Assembly: GCA_003647765.1 (NCBI GenBank)
Contig: QMNM01000025.1
Coordinates: forward strand, 1-10,750
Direction of reading: 5' to 3'
DNA length: 10,750 nucleotides
Origin: Candidatus Cloacimonadota bacterium
GTDB taxonomy: Bacteria; Cloacimonadota; Cloacimonadia; JGIOTU-2; B8-G9
Positions 1-7,328 of the stretch are shown here, in pieces (position 1 is the first letter of the stretch; every line of letters starts with the position of its first letter). Below the pieces are notes generated by a model. That model worked only from the letters and a program-made list of their open reading frames with translations. It was not told where the DNA came from and did no database searches. Made by a program: the position numbers and the translations under genes.

Positions 1-38
1 ATACTTTCCAGAATATTCTTATTCATTTTGCCTATACA

Positions 39-151
39 ATCCCGTAGGAAAAAAAATCTATTATAATCCAATAGGAAGTTGTAATCCCGGAGGGATGAGA
101 TACTCGTAGCAATAATTACAATAGCAAATCATAGCTCCGTAGGAGCGATAT
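39..151. repeat. REP-like array of short palindromes (three units)
   Basis: Two perfect 5-bp stems with 3-nt loops are visible: ATCCC-GGA-GGGAT (84-96) and GCTCC-GTA-GGAGC (134-146). A degenerate copy, ATCCCGTAGGA, lies at 39-49. The two perfect stems are each followed at once by GAT or overlap it (GATGAGATA, GATATAAAT). The two stretches between stems share related text (TAGCAATA at 107-114, TAGCAAAT at 122-129). Loop centres are about 45 and 50 nt apart. Short palindromes of this CTCCGTAGGAG/CCCGTAGGG style are scattered through many Bacteroidetes-related and uncultured bacterial genomes, and I associate them with REP-type elements mobilised by RAYT (TnpA-REP) transposases. That family link is from memory and not demonstrated here. 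Confidence 0.55.
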
Positions 152-206
152 AAATCGCTTTAATCATTTTTACCACAAAAGATGAACAATTAGACAAGGA
201 AGTTAT

Positions 207-219
207 TTCACACGGTGAA
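207..219. repeat. Short palindrome TTCAC-ACG-GTGAA, probable divergent member of the REP-like array
   Basis: This is a perfect 5-bp stem with a 3-nt loop. It has the same geometry (5-3-5) as the two clear units at 84-96 and 134-146, and a GAT triplet follows shortly after (221-223). The stem sequence differs, so membership in the same family is inferred from geometry and position. It lies 62 nt beyond the stop codon of the last operon gene and could also protect the 3' end of the mRNA. Confidence 0.35.
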
Positions 220-281
220 TGATTTATTAAACAAAATATCTCAAATTGAATACAACTACTTATACAGGACTACCCTAAATT

Positions 282-812
282 CTAATAATGTGGTGTTGGG
301 TCGCTTACTAATGTCAAAAGAATATTATTATACTCTGTGATACCGCAAGTATACATAATCTTTCTAATTAACTTAAAAGGAATCTTTTTATCTGCCTGTA
401 ATATCACATTTCCCGTAAATTTTCTCTTTTCTGTTGCTAATCGCTTTTGAGCTTTAGCTTTTCTTTGTAATTCGTTTTCTAGCTTGGGTATGACTGTGTA
501 ATCGCTATTTAATGCTTCTCTCGTCCTAATAACAGGATTAAAATCTACTAATATCCACTCAGGTGAAATAGATATATTTACTGCAAATTTAACTCCCTTG
601 GTGGATGTAGTATAAGGTAGCTTTATATCACTGGAGGTGCTTATTTGTGGATCGCTTGAAAAACTATTTAATAAAAATATCAATAAGATGGTCAACACAT
701 CAATAAGAGATGTAATATTTAATTCCATTACTTTTGGCTTTTTTCTCCTCACTTTATATGGAGAATAACCTATAGAAGATTTATGGCTAGCTTCTACTGA
801 AATTCTTGCCAT
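282..812 (-). CDS. ExbD/TolR-family proton-channel subunit, canonical Asp present
   Basis: This is a 176-residue inner-membrane protein of the ExbD/TolR family, the partner of ExbB/TolQ that converts proton flow into periplasmic movement. Seen: a basic cytoplasmic tail (residues 1-28, VRRKKPK at 21-27), one membrane helix at about 31-52 with the family signature LNITSLIDVLTILLIFLL, and a periplasmic domain at about 55-176 ending in the usual strand-helix-strand (VILQADKKIPFKLIRKIMY, then ILLTLV). Asp38 matches the proton-binding Asp25 of E. coli ExbD. A charged helical segment (about 109-130, rich in Lys, Arg and Glu) enlarges the periplasmic domain. The ATG at 812 is preceded by a strong GGAGGTGA Shine-Dalgarno (817-823). 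A 222-bp gap separates it from the other exbD-like gene, so it may have its own promoter. The family call is secure; the cargo is unknown. Confidence 0.9.
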   Translation of the reverse strand: MARISVEASHKSSIGYSPYKVRRKKPKVMELNITSLIDVLTILLIFLLNSFSSDPQISTSSDIKLPYTTSTKGVKFAVNISISPEWILVDFNPVIRTREALNSDYTVIPKLENELQRKAKAQKRLATEKRKFTGNVILQADKKIPFKLIRKIMYTCGITEYNNILLTLVSDPTPHY

Positions 813-1034
813 AATTCACCTCCATTTTTTAACGATACCTCAAATTTGTCCGACAATTTCAACCATAAGAAAAATAGAAAGTTATAATTAGTTCCTCAAC
901 TGCTTATGCTTATTATTTTGCGATATAGTATATAGTTAACCATTTAATTTTTTTTTGCCACGAAAACAGATAAAATTTCATAAAAATATATTCAAAATAT
1001 AAATTTTCACTTTTCTATGTTTATACTAATGGTA
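813..1034. other. 222-bp intergenic gap between the two exbD-like genes
   Basis: There is no credible gene on either strand. This is the longest spacer inside the operon. It holds a run of nine T (948-956, A9 on the coding strand) and a near-palindrome, AATTTGTC-C-GACAATTT (843-859, one mismatch), about 30 bp upstream of the last gene. Possible promoter elements on the minus strand (for example TTGAAT at about 989, 17 nt before TATCTG) are too weak to call. The gap may hold an extra promoter for the last gene, but the sequence does not settle this. Confidence 0.4.
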
Positions 1035-1568
1035 TCATTCTACATAAAAAGTACCTATTTCCACAATTCCTAACTCTGTTAATCCATTTCGCCTACATAA
1101 GTCCATAGCTTTAATTAAATCCTCATACTTTATTGTCATATCACAAGCAAAGCTTATCTGCTTCTGGTCTTTATAATTTTTCTTTATATCCTTTATATAA
1201 TATTCCAAAGTATGAAGATCAAATTTATTATTTTTGTTAGGAATTTTTATTAGCTTCATAGCATTTTTCCCTTTTCCCATTAAGAACATATTTTCCTTTG
1301 TAATTCCTTCTTTATATCCAGACAGTAATATGCCTTCTTTTTCTGTCAAAGCTAATGTTAACTCCAATTCTTTGGATTTTTCTGCGGCTAAATCTTTTCC
1401 CTGACCTGGTTTAGAAGGAAGATTCAATTGCATTATTGCTAACTTAACAGACACAGTCATTGTAATTAACATAGGGATTAGAACAAGGAAAAGGTTCATT
1501 ATCGGTATCAGATTAGGTGGATGACTTTCTCCAAATCTATGTAATTTCTTTGATGGACCATAAGCCAT
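1035..1568 (-). CDS. ExbD/TolR-like protein lacking the conserved membrane Asp (Asn instead)
   Basis: This 177-residue protein has the ExbD layout: short cytoplasmic tail (1-17), one membrane helix (about 18-42, NLIPIMNLFLVLIPMLITM) and a periplasmic domain (about 65-177) with the late-family pattern ISFACDMTIKYEDLIKAMDL. The family motif is normally (I/T)P-x-x-D, with Asp as the proton carrier; here Asn25 takes that place and no acidic residue lies in the helix. In E. coli ExbD, Asp25 to Asn abolishes function, so this subunit probably cannot carry protons itself and should act in a mixed pair with the Asp-bearing paralogue encoded at 282-812. The whole segment NLIPIMNLFLVLIPML looks like a subfamily signature rather than random decay, since the domain is intact. 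The Shine-Dalgarno AAAGGAA starts within the stop codon of the upstream exbB-like gene; the gap is 12 nt. Confidence 0.87.
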   Translation of the reverse strand: MAYGPSKKLHRFGESHPPNLIPIMNLFLVLIPMLITMTVSVKLAIMQLNLPSKPGQGKDLAAEKSKELELTLALTEKEGILLSGYKEGITKENMFLMGKGKNAMKLIKIPNKNNKFDLHTLEYYIKDIKKNYKDQKQISFACDMTIKYEDLIKAMDLCRRNGLTELGIVEIGTFYVE

Positions 1569-1580
1569 AATATTATTCCT

Positions 1581-2411
1581 TTAAATATTTGCATTTATAG
1601 TATGAATTGCCTTAACAGTATATTCATCAATCTCACTCATAATAGTTGAAGCTTTACTTTGAAGCCAGGATTTTACCAACATTGTTGGTAAAGCAATAAT
1701 AAGTCCAAAAGCAGTAGTATGCATAGCAATAGCAATACCTCTACTTAGAGCGTCATTCTTTTCTTCTGGAGGTAATTCCCCTAAAGCAGCAAAAGACATC
1801 ATTAAACCAAAGATAGTACCTAACAATCCCATAAGAGTAGCCATTTGAGCAAAAGTATCCAGATAATGTATACGCTTCTCAAGTTTAGGAAGCTCGTTTA
1901 AAGCCGCTTCATCAAAAGATTGTTGTAAAGCTTCTCTTAGTCCTGCCCCTGATTTGCCACTATTTTTTGCTTCTACGAATCCTTTTATCCCATAGAGGAA
2001 AATAGAACCCATTGTAGTTTTTTTGAATGCTTGGCAAATTTCTATTGCTTTATCATATTTTTCGTTGCGTAGATATGTCTTTAATTTTACATAAAACTCC
2101 CGAGTATTGAATCTCTGCATCAACCATAATTTATATGCTCTTTCAATAGCTATAGCTATAGCAAATAAACCTAGAAAGAGAATCGGATACATCCAATCGC
2201 CACCTTCTTTGTAGAATCTAATTATACTTTCAATAGCTCCTCCTTTTTGCTCTGTAGCTTTCACTGGTGGTTTAACTTCAATAGTATCTTGTTCTTCAAC
2301 TATTGCTTCTTCTCCTTCAGCAGTTGGTTCCTCTTGAGCTATTGCTAAACAAACATAAAAGACCATAAGCATTGCCAAGCTTATTAATACTATCTTTTTC
2401 ATATTAACCAT
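1581..2411 (-). CDS. MotA/TolQ/ExbB-family proton-channel protein with signal peptide and acidic linker
   Basis: This 276-residue protein is the channel-forming partner of the two ExbD-like proteins encoded just downstream. Seen: a signal-peptide-like N-terminus (about 4-25, KKIVLISLAMLMVFYVCLAIA), a Glu-rich periplasmic linker (about 27-57), then three membrane helices: about 73-95 (WMYPILFLGLFAIAIAIE), 186-210 (MATLMGLLGTIFGLMMSF) and 226-250 (IAIAMHTTAFGLIIALP). A cytoplasmic helical loop (96-185) joins the first two. Thr199 (GLLGT) and Thr233 (HTTAFGL) match the pore threonines of ExbB/TolQ. E. coli ExbB has no cleaved leader, but longer secreted N-termini occur in ExbB-like proteins of other bacteria. 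Start: ATG 2411 lies 4 nt after GAGG (2416-2419); ATG 2402 (residue 4) is 13 nt away and cannot be excluded. The gap to the upstream small gene is 13 nt, so co-transcription is likely. Confidence 0.92.
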   Translation of the reverse strand: MVNMKKIVLISLAMLMVFYVCLAIAQEEPTAEGEEAIVEEQDTIEVKPPVKATEQKGGAIESIIRFYKEGGDWMYPILFLGLFAIAIAIERAYKLWLMQRFNTREFYVKLKTYLRNEKYDKAIEICQAFKKTTMGSIFLYGIKGFVEAKNSGKSGAGLREALQQSFDEAALNELPKLEKRIHYLDTFAQMATLMGLLGTIFGLMMSFAALGELPPEEKNDALSRGIAIAMHTTAFGLIIALPTMLVKSWLQSKASTIMSEIDEYTVKAIHTINANI

Positions 2412-2424
2412 AATTCCTCACTTT

Positions 2425-2754
2425 CTATTTTTTTATTTTTAGTGACTTATCTAAAAGTTTTTCAATATCAGGAGCAAAAGTATCTCCTATTGGACGCACT
2501 TCTGTCCTTGGCAGACTAACTAAAGCCTTTGGTTTAGGGATTTCGCCTCTTATTATACGGGTCTCTTTAATCTCAATTTTTGTTACAGTAGTAGAACGCG
2601 GGGCTGAAACCTTTTTTGAAGTACTACTTGTAGTATCTTTTTTTATTTCTTCAGGTGTAGAAGAAGCTTCTTTATCCTGAGACCATACTAAATTTGCATT
2701 TGGTAAAAAATGTATAAATAATACAATTATTATTACTCCCAAAATTTTTCTCAT
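2425..2754 (-). CDS. Small secreted protein of unknown function, between TPR and exbB-like genes
   Basis: This is a 109-residue protein that I do not recognise. Seen: a signal peptide or membrane anchor (1-25, hydrophobic core LGVIIIVLFIHFL), a Ser/Thr/Lys-rich low-complexity stretch (about 29-56), and a compact C-terminal part (57-105) that looks conserved in style: TKIEIKETRIIRGEIPKPKA, then LVSLPRTEVRPIG and a short amphipathic helix. The start is set at ATG 2754 because GGAG (2763-2766) lies 8 nt upstream; the longer frame from GTG 2763 would overlap that ribosome-binding site. It sits 13 nt upstream of the exbB-like gene. I infer a periplasmic accessory, perhaps a linker between the ExbB/ExbD motor and the TPR proteins, in a place where other systems carry a TonB/TolA-type transducer. 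It lacks the length and Pro-rich rod of TonB. Confidence 0.75.
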   Translation of the reverse strand: MRKILGVIIIVLFIHFLPNANLVWSQDKEASSTPEEIKKDTTSSTSKKVSAPRSTTVTKIEIKETRIIRGEIPKPKALVSLPRTEVRPIGDTFAPDIEKLLDKSLKIKK

Positions 2755-2762
2755 AGTACACA

Positions 2763-2766
2763 CTCC
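2763..2766 (-). promoter_or_regulatory. Shine-Dalgarno GGAG that fixes the start of the small secreted gene
   Basis: On the minus strand the text reads TGGAGTGTGTACTATG. GGAG is 8 nt from ATG 2754, an ideal distance. The GTG codon at 2763 that opens the longer frame shares a base with the motif, so it is unlikely to be the start. Confidence 0.65.
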
Positions 2767-2810
2767 ATTTTTACATAACGACCAAAATTGTTTTGCTAAT
2801 TCAACCGGCT

Positions 2811-5800
2811 TTAGTCAGCGTTTTTCAGTGTGCTATTCCTTATATTGTCTATAGGTTTACTATTCATCAAAAAAGCGTGTTTCTTTAAAATTCCTACTAT
2901 ATGAATCTCTGCAATCATTCCTAAACTAAGTCTATTTGCAACTGCTTTGATTGCAATAACATTCATACCTGTTGAAACAGAATTAGTAATTTCGTATATT
3001 CTTGGTTGATATTTACCTGCAACTTTAAAATTTATCTCATTTATAGCTATATCTTTTCCATTCACATATATAGAGAATACTGTATCAACTGCTATTTTCA
3101 ATTCTGCAAATTCAATAGAATCCGGAGCAGTAAATTTATATCTGAAATATACAGTATCAGACAGTAAACTATCCCAGATTACTTTACTATTTACAAATTC
3201 TGGTAAAGAAGAAAGAGAATCATAAGGTATTACTGCAGATCCACTCCATAGAGAATCATTATAAACTAAATCAAACCATCCTTGTTCTACTTCTGTGGAT
3301 ACTAACCATTCATTATTAGTATAATAAGTAGTATCAACAGGAATTACTTCTAGTTCAGATTCTTCTACCTCTGCTTGCGATACTTGTTCTGATTCTTGAA
3401 CAGCTGACAAGTTAGATGTAATTTTTAAATTTGCTAATAATCCTTTATAGACACTGTTTGTATCACACATTGCCTGGAAAACAATAACATTTTTTCCTGT
3501 TATCAATTTATCAGTAATATCTTTACTTTTCCCCATCTGCCAATCCTTTTCGTTTTCAAGGAAAAATAATTCATTATATATTTTGCCATTGATGAAAACA
3601 AGCACTCTATTAGGAGAGACCAAAGTTAATCTTGCTATTTCTGGTACTCCATGTATTTCAAATACATTACGAAAATATAAAGTTGTATCTGTATCTACTC
3701 CCCAAATAAATTGAGATGTTGTATCAACATCAACTGATAAAGTATCAATATCTAATTTTTCCAAACTAACAGTGTTAGGAGATGTAAATAGCGACAGAGA
3801 GTCAACAAAATCCAATTTAGAGAAGCCATCTTGGTAAGTATTAGAATATGTCCAGTTAGTATCAGTTACTATAGTTATATATTCATATCCTTCTTCTGGC
3901 TTTTGTAATATCCCATATTCATATAATTTATCTCTACTGGCTAAAGTCCACTCATTTTCCAGTTTACTATCTTCCAGAATTTTGTAATTTGCAGAGAAAT
4001 AACCAATCATTGAATTATAAATAGGTTCAACAAGTCCTTCTGACATTCCCATTAAAAAGGCATCTCCCTTTATAGGATCTTTATATACCTGACTGAACCT
4101 TTCTATTGCTATATTAAAAGTATAAAATAAATGCTCATCAATCTGGCCTAAACGATGAAGACCAGCAGTAGTAAATTTAGGAATATTATAATCTTTTAGA
4201 GATAGATAAATTTGGTTAGCTTTCTTTCTTTTATCAACTATCCTTTTAACTTCTTTATTCCACTTTCTTCTACTTATAGTTTTTATTACAGTATCTTGCA
4301 TTACATCATTAAAAATAATTTCCCCTTCGTAGAATTTAAGTTTAGCATATTGAGGTTTTAAATTCAGCTTTATACCTTTATCACGAAAGTATTTATCCTT
4401 ATTATAATATTCCTTTATAGCATTAGAAAGTTCTGTATAGTTCTCATTTTCATATAAGCTATCAATTGTTACTTCAATTTTATCTAATATAGCCCTGGTT
4501 ACACCACCAACAATACCTTCTTGTTCAGGAAATTTCTTTCTAATTAGTAGAGCGATATCTTCTGCTTTATTCCATTTATCCATATCAATATATTCTTTTA
4601 ATACTCGCTGTAATTTAGTCAATACAGAAGGGTCAGTAGGAAATACTTGAACGAATTCCATACATGTCTTAATAACTTTATCTATATCTCCCAATTCGTC
4701 ATAATTAACAATTGCATTTGTGAACATTTCAGGTGCTTTGGGCCATTCCTTATATTTTTTAGCAAGTTCTATGTATTTATTTGCCGCTGTCTCTTTATCA
4801 CCAAGTTTATTTTCATACACAAAGATTATTTGTATTTCTGCATCGCGAGAATCCTCAGTATTAGGATATCTATCAACTATTTTTTGGTAGATACTAATTT
4901 CTCTTTCATAATCCATTAAAAATGAATCTACAATAACCGCAGCATTATAATATGCAGGAATTATTTGTGTTTTTTTATCTTTGTCAGGATAATTTTCAGC
5001 AATAAATAGATAGGCACGAATTGCATTTTCAAAATCATTTGCTTTTTTATATAAACTTGCGGCTTGAAGCATATTATCAAATGAATATTTTGCCTTTAAA
5101 TCCTGTTTGGCAATTCTCTCATATTGTTGTGCTGCTTCAACAAAGTCATTATTCTTTTCTAAATCTTTAGCCCGGTTCTGTATCGATTGTAAAGCTAATT
5201 TATCAGCACTTTCTTTAATCTCTTCATCATTTGTATGTTCAGCCAATATCTTTGCTTTATTAAACCATTCCTCAGATGCAATATAATCTCCTAAGTTATT
5301 ATAACAAACCGCTATATTATATGTATATTCTGTTTTCTTCTTTCCTTTTGCAAAATTATTAACAATTTCATTAAAGATTGGGAGTGCAGCTGTATAATTT
5401 TTATCATTGTAATAAATGCTTGCCTGTAATTGTAGAACTTTATATAAGGTCAAAGAGTCCTTTGGTGTTGGATTTGGGTTTTCAGAAAGCATCTGCCGAT
5501 AGCTATCACAAGCAGATAATAATTTCTGTTTTATTGAAGTTTTTGCTGTGAACAAAGTATCTTCTCTTAATGTATCAGTAGGAGATGGTTGTTGTCCTAC
5601 CTTAGGTTCCTCTTCTTTAATTTTATCAAGAATCGTTTGATATGCTACGATAATATTATAAGCATTATCATAACAATAAGGGCTATCTGGAAACTTTTTA
5701 TTAAAATTTCTATATTGGTCTATGGCTTTATAATAGTAAGCAATATCCTTTTCCTGTTCTGCTAACGCAAAATACATTTCAGCTAGATCATACTCAATAT

Positions 5801-7328
5801 GTTGTGATTTGTCAGAACTAGGGAATAAATCCAAATACAACTCTGAGAATTTTATAGCTTTCTCATACTTTTCTTTCTCTTTGCTATCTATAGCTTTATT
5901 GACTGTTATACCAATTGTATATTCATAAGCTTCCTTAATAATCGGAAGCTCTTTTTTCATAACTTCATCATTATCTTTATACTTTTGATACCATGGAGAA
6001 TTTACAGTAAATCGTAAAGCGAGTTTCTCTTTTTCTTGCTCTGCTTTATCAAATTCAGAATCATTTATATAAGAAGAAACAATATTATTTGCTATAGTTG
6101 GATTATCCTCATTTAGAGGGAATAAATCTAGGAAAGTTGTGTATGTTACTCTGGCTTTTGCCGGATAAGTTATTTCTGCATAAATATCACCTAATCGTCT
6201 CAATATTTTTTTTGCATAGACCTCAGAGCCAATTTTACCTATTATGTTTTTTAGCTTATATGTGCCAATAGGATTAGGTGTGTAATTCGTGCTATCAAAA
6301 CCAGCAAAACTTAATGCTACATAACGCAATACTTCATCTTCAAATTTTTTAGCCCCTTCAATAAATTTTTTAGATGCCTCTCTTTCTTCTGGATTTGAAC
6401 TCTTCTTATATATACTATCATTTAAAGTAATATCATTAAGCAATCCAATAAATCTAACAATTGCAGAATTATACTTATTCATTGAAAAATATGTCCATCC
6501 CAATTTATAAATTGATTCTTCTAATAAATCTGATTCTTCAGGAATTAGCATTTTATAATAATTTTCAGCAATAAGTAAATATTTTTTACGCTGTTTACCA
6601 CTCTTTGTTTCACCGGCTAAATCAAAATAAATGTCACCTAAACGATATATAGCTTCTAAATATAAGTCCGAATTTGGGAATTCATTTAATATTTTATCAT
6701 AATATTCAATAGATTTTTTCAGATTTTTTCTTAATAATCTTAGAGAATCAGGTAGTCCACCATAAAGTTCATAAAGTTCTGGGTATTTATGACGCTTTTT
6801 GTCAATCAGGATCTTTTCCTTTTGATAATTACAAAAAGCCATATTATAATATACTATATCTTTATGCTTATAATCTGGTTTTATTTTAAGTAATTCTCTA
6901 TAATAATTTAATATTTTTACATAAGTATAATATTCGTCAGTAGGATATAATTCAAAACTAAGATTGGCTAAATGATAATATGCATCTGCAAGAAATGGAC
7001 TATTAGGATATTTCTTGATATAATCTAAATAATATTGTTCAACTTTTTTTGTGAACTGTTTTTTCTCTTGGTAAGAGCTCCTTATTTCATTATCAATTTT
7101 TTGTATTTTTGCTTTGATTAATGTCGGAGATATAGAATATTTTTTTGATTCTTCCATTTCAACTTCTTTTATATTATCTGCATTCTGTGTAGAATCAGGA
7201 CCAGAAATAACTTCCGATTCCTTTATTCTATCAAATATATCCTGGGCAAACAGATTGATGGAAAGTAGAGATAAAGCAAGCAAAATAAATATTTTCCTAA
7301 TATATACAAATTTAATATATTTTATCAT
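2811..7328 (-). CDS. Giant secreted TPR protein with two C-terminal galactose-binding-like domains
   Basis: A 1505-residue exported protein. Seen: signal peptide (1-28, ending LFA before QD); a long array of tetratricopeptide-type helix pairs from about 90 to 940, with recurring phrases such as YPNSPFLADAYYHLANLSF (about 105) and FPNSDLYLEAIYRLGDIYF, broken by a Pro/Glu linker near 570; a helical region at about 945-1160 with GLHRLGQIDEHLFYTF, like the end of other giant bacterial TPR proteins; then two beta-sandwich segments at about 1165-1301 and 1343-1474. These two are duplicates: each has YFR-x-x-F, then (F/Y)(I/V)NGK (about 1245 and 1421), then an I-T-x-x-(L/V) and G-(K/M)-NVI core. They are joined by an acidic Glu/Ser linker. 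The pattern resembles galactose-binding-like/jelly-roll modules of glycosidases. Its ATG overlaps the upstream stop (TAATG), implying translational coupling. Likely role: periplasmic scaffold of the machine; glycan binding is inferred. Confidence 0.88.
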   Translation of the reverse strand: MIKYIKFVYIRKIFILLALSLLSINLFAQDIFDRIKESEVISGPDSTQNADNIKEVEMEESKKYSISPTLIKAKIQKIDNEIRSSYQEKKQFTKKVEQYYLDYIKKYPNSPFLADAYYHLANLSFELYPTDEYYTYVKILNYYRELLKIKPDYKHKDIVYYNMAFCNYQKEKILIDKKRHKYPELYELYGGLPDSLRLLRKNLKKSIEYYDKILNEFPNSDLYLEAIYRLGDIYFDLAGETKSGKQRKKYLLIAENYYKMLIPEESDLLEESIYKLGWTYFSMNKYNSAIVRFIGLLNDITLNDSIYKKSSNPEEREASKKFIEGAKKFEDEVLRYVALSFAGFDSTNYTPNPIGTYKLKNIIGKIGSEVYAKKILRRLGDIYAEITYPAKARVTYTTFLDLFPLNEDNPTIANNIVSSYINDSEFDKAEQEKEKLALRFTVNSPWYQKYKDNDEVMKKELPIIKEAYEYTIGITVNKAIDSKEKEKYEKAIKFSELYLDLFPSSDKSQHIEYDLAEMYFALAEQEKDIAYYYKAIDQYRNFNKKFPDSPYCYDNAYNIIVAYQTILDKIKEEEPKVGQQPSPTDTLREDTLFTAKTSIKQKLLSACDSYRQMLSENPNPTPKDSLTLYKVLQLQASIYYNDKNYTAALPIFNEIVNNFAKGKKKTEYTYNIAVCYNNLGDYIASEEWFNKAKILAEHTNDEEIKESADKLALQSIQNRAKDLEKNNDFVEAAQQYERIAKQDLKAKYSFDNMLQAASLYKKANDFENAIRAYLFIAENYPDKDKKTQIIPAYYNAAVIVDSFLMDYEREISIYQKIVDRYPNTEDSRDAEIQIIFVYENKLGDKETAANKYIELAKKYKEWPKAPEMFTNAIVNYDELGDIDKVIKTCMEFVQVFPTDPSVLTKLQRVLKEYIDMDKWNKAEDIALLIRKKFPEQEGIVGGVTRAILDKIEVTIDSLYENENYTELSNAIKEYYNKDKYFRDKGIKLNLKPQYAKLKFYEGEIIFNDVMQDTVIKTISRRKWNKEVKRIVDKRKKANQIYLSLKDYNIPKFTTAGLHRLGQIDEHLFYTFNIAIERFSQVYKDPIKGDAFLMGMSEGLVEPIYNSMIGYFSANYKILEDSKLENEWTLASRDKLYEYGILQKPEEGYEYITIVTDTNWTYSNTYQDGFSKLDFVDSLSLFTSPNTVSLEKLDIDTLSVDVDTTSQFIWGVDTDTTLYFRNVFEIHGVPEIARLTLVSPNRVLVFINGKIYNELFFLENEKDWQMGKSKDITDKLITGKNVIVFQAMCDTNSVYKGLLANLKITSNLSAVQESEQVSQAEVEESELEVIPVDTTYYTNNEWLVSTEVEQGWFDLVYNDSLWSGSAVIPYDSLSSLPEFVNSKVIWDSLLSDTVYFRYKFTAPDSIEFAELKIAVDTVFSIYVNGKDIAINEINFKVAGKYQPRIYEITNSVSTGMNVIAIKAVANRLSLGMIAEIHIVGILKKHAFLMNSKPIDNIRNSTLKNAD

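Larger units (their letters stand above)
1..281. other. Gene-free region downstream of the operon, rich in short palindromes
   Basis: No plausible coding frame is visible on either strand. The stretch follows the stop codon of the last gene of the operon. It contains a series of short GC-cored inverted repeats (listed separately) in otherwise very AT-rich DNA. I see no classic intrinsic terminator: none of the hairpins, read on the minus strand, is followed directly by a U-rich run. Transcription of the operon may therefore end by another mechanism or beyond the window edge. Confidence 0.6.

Noticed and set aside
39-220. CRISPR array
   Set aside because: The repeated units are short palindromes with differing stems and unequal spacing, not identical 24-37-bp repeats with unique spacers, and no cas gene is near.
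948-956. T9 run as an intrinsic terminator
   Set aside because: On the coding (minus) strand this is an A-run and no GC-rich stem precedes it, so it is not a terminator for the operon; no plus-strand gene needs one.
167-977. Two similar A-rich phrases, TTTTTACCACAAAAGA (167-182) and TTTTTGCCACGAAAACA (952-968), as a dispersed repeat
   Set aside because: The match is short, lies in AT-rich spacer and lacks defined ends. It may belong to a common low-complexity family, but two partial copies are not enough to call an element.
2755-2763. GTG 2763 as start of the small secreted gene
   Set aside because: The GTG shares a base with the GGAG ribosome site that serves ATG 2754.
4647-4919. Plus-strand open frame of 90 codons inside the giant TPR gene
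   Set aside because: It is antisense to a clearly coding TPR region, lacks a recognisable domain and is rich in Phe/Ile/Cys as expected from reading AT-rich antisense. The other short plus-strand frames at 7114-7398, 7482-7709, 8370-8615, 8632-8883, 9528-9767 and 10301-10504 were rejected for the same reason.
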